Source: Syntrophobacteraceae bacterium (GTDB lineage Bacteria; Desulfobacterota; Syntrophobacteria; Syntrophobacterales; Syntrophobacteraceae). Taken from it: a stretch of DNA of 64,000 nucleotides. This document shows, in pieces, positions 58,577 through 64,000 of this stretch; position 1 is the first letter of the stretch, and every line of letters begins with the position of its first letter. Made by a program: the position numbers and the translations under genes. The notes under the pieces are model-generated. The model ran no database searches. It saw only the letters and a program-made list of their open reading frames with translations, and was not told the DNA's origin. Location of the stretch: assembly GCA_018053185.1 (NCBI GenBank), contig JAGPLX010000001.1:21872-85871 (forward strand). The letters run 5' to 3'.

Positions 58577-61186
58577 CTATCCCTCCGGGTAGGGGGTGGC
58601 CTTTCCGATCATATCCCGGATGACGGCCTCGGGAATGTACCATTCTTCATAGAATTTCGCCCTTTGAACCACCCTCTTCCGGTGGATATCCCGCAGGTCT
58701 TCGTCGCACACCAGGGGCATTCTGGAATGGTAGGACAGGTTCAACAAATCGAAAAAGACGGCCGTGCTCACCTTCCCCATGACATACTTGGGGGCATTGA
58801 ACTCCAGGATGGGGAAACGGTCCGAGTTGACCTGTTCGACACCCTCTACAAACCGGAGGACCGCACGGGTATCCAGGTAGAAAAAGCTCAGCAGGTCCGT
58901 CAGATCATGGATTCCGATCCTTTCCAATCGATCCCGGATGCCGGGCAGCTGCAGGCGACTTCGAAGCTCTTCGCAACGCAGCACGAGTTCCTGGGCGGAT
59001 CCTATGAGCAGGGCGTCCGTGTTGGCGATCCAGACATGAACATGGGGGAAAACCATCTGGAAGGTCTTCAAAAGAATCCGGAAATGCTCCCGGTCCATGT
59101 GATAGTACGGCAGCCACTGGCACACCACACCGTCACGGGTCAGGCGCTTTTGCACCAGGCGGAAGAATTCCAGGGTAAACAAATTGGCATTTCCCGTCTG
59201 CCACGGGTGAGAAGGCTCCGAGGTCACAACATCGTAGCGCAAGGGCATGGACATGAGCCAAGTTCGACCGTCCAGCACACGAAGGTTCACCCTCGGAGAA
59301 CGAAGGGCGTCTCCATTCGCCTGCCGGAAGTACTGAGAGGCTTCCACCACGGCATGGGAAATCTCGAGGACTTCCACTCGATCCACCGGAAAATCCAGGA
59401 GGCTCCCCAGGGTGATGCCGGTCCCCAGGCCGATCACCAGGCTGTTCCTCGCATTGGGACAGTAGAGGGCCGGCAGAATCCCCAAAAGACTCTGTGTGTA
59501 GATATCTCCCCGGTCCGACCCGTCCGTCTTCCCATTGATTCTCAAGAACCGTGCTCCTTCCGGCGACTCGAGCACCGCCACGGTTTCCGACGGGCCATCC
59601 TTGTAATACAGGAGCTCATATTTGGACATGTAAGCCTCGATGTTCGTCCCCGCAGCCCTGGCAATGGAGGGGGCGTAAATGTAGACCCCCGAGGTCATGA
59701 CCTTCCTGTCCCAGGAGGGAAAAACGAGGAAACCGACAATGGCCAAGACCGTCAAGGTCGCCGGTGTCACGGTTCGAACCCATGTTCTCGGCATCACGCT
59801 CCGTGGAAGCAACAATGCCGCTCCCAGGACCATATTCATTGCTCCTCCCCACAAAAGGGTCTTTTCCACCCCCAACCAGGGAATGAGGAGGAATCCCGTC
59901 GCCAGGGACCCGAAGATACAACCGGCCGTGTTGAAAGCATAGGCGTCGGCCACGGCCCTTCCGATCTGAACCGGCCTGGCATGGGCAAGAATGTGAGCCA
60001 CGAGTGGAAAAGCGGCTCCATTACACAGGGTTGGAACGAACATCACGAGAAAGGAGACGGCAAATTCCAGGAAGGTGAGGTACTCCCAGCTCCTGTCCTG
60101 CCCTCCGAAAACCTCTACGAAAAACCCTGGGAGTGACCCAAGCACGGGGGTCGTCACAAGAACCGACACGCCCACAGCCGTCAAAAGCATCGAATAGGCG
60201 AAAACCGGCTTCTTGACTCGGTCCGCCAGCCAACTGGACAGAAGGCTTCCCAATCCGAGACCCAGGAGGTACGTCGTCAACATGGTTGCAAAGGCATAGA
60301 TCGAGGTTCCAAACACCAAAACCAGGGCACGGGTCCAGGCGTTCTCGTAGACCATCGACAACAAACCGGTGAGGAAGAAAGCGGACAGGACCACCCTGGA
60401 ATGGAAGGATGCGGACGGGCTCTCCCTGGTCCAATCCTCCTTTTCCTCCGGGGAAGGCGAAGGGAAACAGGCACCAGGCGGCCTAAGGAACATGGCCGTC
60501 ACTCCCACCCCGATGTTCACGGCCCCTCCCAGGAAGAAGGTCCAATGAAGGCCCCAATGCGGGATGATCACAAAGGCACTGAGGAAGGAACCCGAGGCGG
60601 CTCCCAGGGTGTTCAGCGCATAGAGCATCCCTGCCCCTCTTCCGACTGACCACCGGGAACCGGCCAAAACCTGGGCCAGGAGTGGAATGGTTCCTCCCAT
60701 GAGGAATGTGGGGAGCAGAATGGCGAGGCCTGCCACACAAATCCTTACCGAATTGAGCAGGTAGGGACTATGGTGGACAAGCGGGAACAGCACGGAATGA
60801 ATCCATTCAACCAGCTGGATTTCAGGCAGAAACAAGAACGCATAAATGCCGATGGCAATCTCCACCAGGCCGTACGCTCTCTGGGGATGGGAGAATCGCG
60901 CCGCGATGGTTCCGAACACGTAGCTGCCAACGGACAGTCCCAGCATAAAAACGGCCAGGACCGTGGCCACCGCATAGGTGGTGCTTCCGAATACGAGCAC
61001 CAGCAGTCGAGTCCACACGACCTCGTACATCAGTCCGCAGAGGCCCGAGCAGAAGAAGATCGCCAGGATAAGAACGGCGCTTGCCCGGTTCACGGATCGC
61101 ACGGAAGGGCTCCGACTCCCTCCGCCGGGTTTCTCGACCTCTTTCTTTTTCTTTGTGGGTCCTCTTTTTTTGGCCATCCTCGTCAC
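58577..61186 (-). CDS. Membrane protein fused to a spermidine-synthase-like domain
   Basis: The product has 869 residues. The first 500 hold about fourteen membrane helices in two halves that share the motif YExxWTRxLVLVFG (residues 54-67 and 280-293). The last 320 form a methyltransferase-fold domain with VIGLGTGITLGSLLDFPVDR and VEVLEIS. The spermidine synthase proton-acceptor Asp region is replaced by DVVTSEPSHPWQTG, so aminopropyl transfer is doubtful. A very basic N-terminal tail (KKRGPTKKKKEVEK) points to the cytosol. GTG 61186 follows GGTGAGG; ATG 61177 is the alternative. The function of this fused family is not known to me. Confidence 0.85.
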   Translation of the reverse strand: MTRMAKKRGPTKKKKEVEKPGGGSRSPSVRSVNRASAVLILAIFFCSGLCGLMYEVVWTRLLVLVFGSTTYAVATVLAVFMLGLSVGSYVFGTIAARFSHPQRAYGLVEIAIGIYAFLFLPEIQLVEWIHSVLFPLVHHSPYLLNSVRICVAGLAILLPTFLMGGTIPLLAQVLAGSRWSVGRGAGMLYALNTLGAASGSFLSAFVIIPHWGLHWTFFLGGAVNIGVGVTAMFLRPPGACFPSPSPEEKEDWTRESPSASFHSRVVLSAFFLTGLLSMVYENAWTRALVLVFGTSIYAFATMLTTYLLGLGLGSLLSSWLADRVKKPVFAYSMLLTAVGVSVLVTTPVLGSLPGFFVEVFGGQDRSWEYLTFLEFAVSFLVMFVPTLCNGAAFPLVAHILAHARPVQIGRAVADAYAFNTAGCIFGSLATGFLLIPWLGVEKTLLWGGAMNMVLGAALLLPRSVMPRTWVRTVTPATLTVLAIVGFLVFPSWDRKVMTSGVYIYAPSIARAAGTNIEAYMSKYELLYYKDGPSETVAVLESPEGARFLRINGKTDGSDRGDIYTQSLLGILPALYCPNARNSLVIGLGTGITLGSLLDFPVDRVEVLEISHAVVEASQYFRQANGDALRSPRVNLRVLDGRTWLMSMPLRYDVVTSEPSHPWQTGNANLFTLEFFRLVQKRLTRDGVVCQWLPYYHMDREHFRILLKTFQMVFPHVHVWIANTDALLIGSAQELVLRCEELRSRLQLPGIRDRLERIGIHDLTDLLSFFYLDTRAVLRFVEGVEQVNSDRFPILEFNAPKYVMGKVSTAVFFDLLNLSYHSRMPLVCDEDLRDIHRKRVVQRAKFYEEWYIPEAVIRDMIGKATPYPEG

Positions 61187-61629
61187 ACGTCCTCACCAAA
61201 ACATGAGCCTCATCCCGGACGCACCCCGGCGAATATGTTCCCTGTCACTCCGCTCCTGTTTTCCGCCGACTCGGCGTGTCCTGGATCGGGCGTTTTCTTT
61301 GTATCCCCTCCGGTTTCGGCTGTAAAGGGATTCCCAAAAAGCCAAGGGGCAAAAGAACCCGGCATTCAACCTCCGTTCCTGATGGAAAAACCCGCCAGGA
61401 ATTTCCCGCTCCGGGAACAAAAGATATCCTTTCGGCAATATCTCATGAAGAGCGGGAAGAAACTGGTTGGAATGGACTGTCCTAAAGGGGGTGAGGGTGT
61501 TTCGATGCCGGGGAAACGAAGATACCTCCCACATCGTGGAATCCATGGTGCACAGTCGGCTGCAAAAAGCCCTCATTCCCCGGGGGGAGTTGATCGGCTC
61601 GGGAGCAGCAAACTCTCGTCGCGGGCGGT
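61187..61629. other. 443-base gap between two minus-strand genes
   Basis: No convincing gene was found. The open frame 61193-61687 on the minus strand runs into the helicase gene and lacks domain-like sequence. TTCCCG/CGGGAA (about 61407-61421) forms a small hairpin that could mark the end of the helicase transcript. The bases near 61190-61210 hold the ribosome-binding site of the membrane fusion gene; no clear promoter was seen. Confidence 0.5.
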
Positions 61630-64000
61630 TCAAAGAAGAACGACCGAATGGCGGCTCAGGCAGAACCGGAGAAACTCCTTGAAACACCGATTGGCCTCGA
61701 GGGCTTCTACGCTCCGGGGAATGCCGAGAAGGAAGGTGCGACTTCCCACCACGACGAGCTTGTGCCTGGCACGAGTGACGGCCACATTGAACCGATTGGG
61801 ATGATTCAGGAATTCATCCATCACGCTATCCGGGTCCGAAGCGGTCATGGAAAGGAGGATCACCTCCCGTTCGGCCCCCTGGAGCCTCTCCACCGTGTCG
61901 ATGACGGGCAGGACGGCCTCGCCGCCGCCCAGAAGCTGTTTCATTTTTCGGACGATCGCGTTGTTTTGTGCCCGGTGTGGAGACACAACGGCCAGCCGGT
62001 CCGGGCTCAGGCCGTGTTCCATCATCAAACGGCAGGCCAACCGGGCCACGATTTCGACCTCGAGGTCCGATTTTTGTCCACAGCCGCGATGATCCGCCAG
62101 CACCAGGGTGACGGGCTGCCGAGGATCGAGGATACGGTCCGGATCAAACCCGGTTTCGGCAAGAAGCGAGGCGGCTGTGTGGTCGCCCGGCACATTTTGA
62201 TGGGGCGCCTGCGGCTGGTCAGGATTTGCAGGCTTCAGGCGAAGTCTCGAGCGGGCGTTGCCCTCCGCGGGACGAAGGGATCCATCGTACCACATCCGGC
62301 TGGGAAAGGCACAGAGCTCCTCGTTCATTCGATAGGTCACCTCGAGACGGACCCGATGTTTCTCGCCGTAGCAATCCAGGAGATGCGACAGGATGGACCG
62401 TGAAACCTGCCGAGGGGAGGCCCCAACCTCACGTCCCTCCTCCTCCGAGTCCGATGAGAGCTCGATGCCGTCCTCCCGTCCCCGCATCGAGCTCCTTCCC
62501 AGGACAATGGGAGGCAGCTGCCGGGTATCTCCGAGGAAAACGGCGCAGCCCTTGCCGTAGGCCAATCCGAGGATGGCCTGGGGGACAAGAATCTGGGATG
62601 CCTCGTCGAATACGATCCAGTCGAAAACCGGGGGAAAGGCCCCCGTCCGGCTGTCGAAAAGCCGATAGAGCCCAAAGGTGGTGGAACCCAGCACAAGGTG
62701 ACGGCAACCGGCGATTTCCTCGGGACCGTGGAGGGACCCGACCTGCACGGGACTCCATCCCGTCGCTTCCTCGCCCGCTTCCGCCCAGGTGGACGCATCC
62801 CCCCTCCACCGCCCCCATTTCGACAACCGGGCCGAAAAGTCCCTAATTCGATGCAGATTCACCAGCTCGGCCACCTTCGAAAGGACTCCGTCGATGGCCT
62901 GATGCGTTAGTGCGCTCACCGCCAGGCGAAGAGGTCTTTCGCGATGTTGGGCATGGAGGACGAGGGCGATGATGATCCAGGCAAGCAGGTGGGTTTTGCC
63001 GGTGCCGGGAGGCCCCTCGATGAGGGACAGCCGTTTGAGGAACGGAAGTTCGAGGGCTTTTTTCTGAACTGGATTGATTCCTGAGATGGGTTCGAAGGTC
63101 CGGAACCACTCCCGCACCCACGAAGCCATGGAACTCTCCTGGTCCCGGGTCCATTCCCCCGACAAAAGCCCCGATACGGGATGCTCTTTTCCCGAACCCA
63201 GAGTGGCTTCAACTCCATGGACCAGCTTCGGGTGGTTCCAATCGGTGAGGTCTTCCTCGAGGGAGTAGGCGAGGTAGGTGGAAAGGGCGGGCCTCTCCTC
63301 TCGAGGCAGCAGCGAGAGGCGTCCCCTGCCCTGGTCGTAGCGGGCCAGGATCACGGGAAACCCGCTCTGCAAATCTCTCAAACCCAGGGGCACCAGCTTC
63401 AGAAAATCCTCTTCCCGGAATTTCGACAGGCAGTTCTCCTCCAAGAGCTGGAAATCGAGGAGAAAACGGCCTTCCTCATCGAGGGAAGTCCCCTGGAACC
63501 TTATGGGTCCCAAAGCTCGAAACCGTTCGATGCGTTCCTCGAGGGAAAACTCCTGCAGCGACCGGAGTTCCTCTTCCCGAACCCTCCGTTCTTCTTCGAG
63601 AAAACCCAGGTATGCCGCCGCCATCGACTCCTGCTCTCTGCGGCCTTCCCCCCACTCCGTCTGTTCGAAGTCGCTTTCCAGGTGCCGGTGTGCCCATCTC
63701 CAGATTTTTCCCTCGATATCGAGTAATCTTCTGACATGCGAGACGCAATCTTCGCCGGCCGGCCTCTCCTCCGTCCCTTCCACCCGAGGAAGGCCGGGCT
63801 GCGGATCGTCGTGAAAGAGGCTCTGCGGCCACCCGGCAGCAAAGTCCCCAGCCTCCTCGATTCCGGGAGAAGATAGGCCCAGGATCCGATCGAGAGCGAA
63901 AACCGTCAGCTTGCCCGGACCCGGCAGATAAAAATGTTCCCGAACCAGGCGCTGAAGGTCGGTCCGGTAAATCCGCCCGCTTCTCCACAAGAATGCCAGG
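61630..64000 (-). CDS. SF1 (Upf1/Dna2-like) helicase, 5' partial
   Basis: The frame ends at 61630 and stays open to the right edge of the window, so the N-terminus is missing; about 790 residues are visible. Helicase motifs appear in order: Walker A EGPPGTGKTHLLAW (near 63000), Walker B FDEASQ (near 62600), GDTRQLPPIVLG, the TYRMNEEL motif, VERLQGAEREVILLSMT and NRFNVAVTRARHKLVVVG. This is the AAA_11/AAA_12 layout of Upf1/Dna2-type proteins. The visible N-terminal 270 residues are charged and helical and carry no recognisable nuclease. A Cas4/RecB-like nuclease may lie in the missing part. It could act in DNA repair or defence; context does not decide. Confidence 0.85.
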   Translation of the reverse strand, partial: LAFLWRSGRIYRTDLQRLVREHFYLPGPGKLTVFALDRILGLSSPGIEEAGDFAAGWPQSLFHDDPQPGLPRVEGTEERPAGEDCVSHVRRLLDIEGKIWRWAHRHLESDFEQTEWGEGRREQESMAAAYLGFLEEERRVREEELRSLQEFSLEERIERFRALGPIRFQGTSLDEEGRFLLDFQLLEENCLSKFREEDFLKLVPLGLRDLQSGFPVILARYDQGRGRLSLLPREERPALSTYLAYSLEEDLTDWNHPKLVHGVEATLGSGKEHPVSGLLSGEWTRDQESSMASWVREWFRTFEPISGINPVQKKALELPFLKRLSLIEGPPGTGKTHLLAWIIIALVLHAQHRERPLRLAVSALTHQAIDGVLSKVAELVNLHRIRDFSARLSKWGRWRGDASTWAEAGEEATGWSPVQVGSLHGPEEIAGCRHLVLGSTTFGLYRLFDSRTGAFPPVFDWIVFDEASQILVPQAILGLAYGKGCAVFLGDTRQLPPIVLGRSSMRGREDGIELSSDSEEEGREVGASPRQVSRSILSHLLDCYGEKHRVRLEVTYRMNEELCAFPSRMWYDGSLRPAEGNARSRLRLKPANPDQPQAPHQNVPGDHTAASLLAETGFDPDRILDPRQPVTLVLADHRGCGQKSDLEVEIVARLACRLMMEHGLSPDRLAVVSPHRAQNNAIVRKMKQLLGGGEAVLPVIDTVERLQGAEREVILLSMTASDPDSVMDEFLNHPNRFNVAVTRARHKLVVVGSRTFLLGIPRSVEALEANRCFKEFLRFCLSRHSVVLL

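Noticed and set aside
61193..61687. 164-codon minus-strand frame after the helicase
   Set aside because: It runs through the helicase stop in another register and shows no domain, signal peptide or ribosome-binding site.

Overview
The window is about 58-60 % GC by eye and reads as the chromosome of a Gram-negative, probably anaerobic bacterium. The best fit is a Desulfobacterota/Deltaproteobacteria lineage (Syntrophobacter-like). Supporting features are LolA, a Rex redox repressor, an F-type ATPase whose a and c genes stand apart from the F1 genes, RNase G beside a fused radical-SAM/DUF2344 gene, and RNase J in a proteobacterial-style gene neighbourhood. The assignment is inferred from gene content and order, not from a phylogeny. 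No insertion sequence, prophage, CRISPR array, tRNA or rRNA gene was recognised.

Positions 1-29,582 (+) hold one nearly continuous informational supercluster: rplK (5' end outside the window), rplA, L10 leader, rplJ, rplL, rpoB, rpoC, rpsL, rpsG, tuf, then the complete S10, spc and alpha blocks from rpsJ to rplQ with secY, adk, map, infA and rpmJ. It closes with a strong hairpin terminator at 29,548-29,582. fusA is missing between rpsG and tuf; a 310-base gap is there instead. Good sigma70-type promoters lie before rpsL and before infA, and an attenuator-like hairpin separates rplL from rpoB. Many starts are TTG.

Positions 29,658-37,766 hold a small Cys-rich protein (-), an unrecognised membrane protein with an internal repeat, rimO, a long-chain polyprenyl diphosphate synthase behind its own promoter, and a tetrapyrrole/cytochrome cluster (siroheme dehydrogenase, CcsA-like protein, hemA, Cys-rich protein, tatA). 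Positions 33,678-34,251 look non-coding.

Positions 37,955-48,938 hold ssb (-) and then a tightly packed + strand operon: plsC, rnj, ftsK, lolA, nadA, pdxA and a short uvrA variant. This operon mixes envelope biogenesis, RNA decay, chromosome segregation, cofactor synthesis and DNA repair.

Positions 48,966-64,000 are all on the - strand: rex with an operator-like palindrome upstream; the Fo module atpZ-atpI-atpB-atpE, whose c subunit carries sodium-type ligands; hemL; rng; a fused radical-SAM/DUF2344 gene; a cysteine desulfurase; a membrane/spermidine-synthase-like fusion; and a 5'-truncated SF1 helicase running off the window. I found no convincing new multi-gene system. The best leads are the UvrA without its insertion domain, the sodium-type c subunit, the duplicated membrane protein, the mosaic tuf and the Cys-rich orphan in the heme operon.
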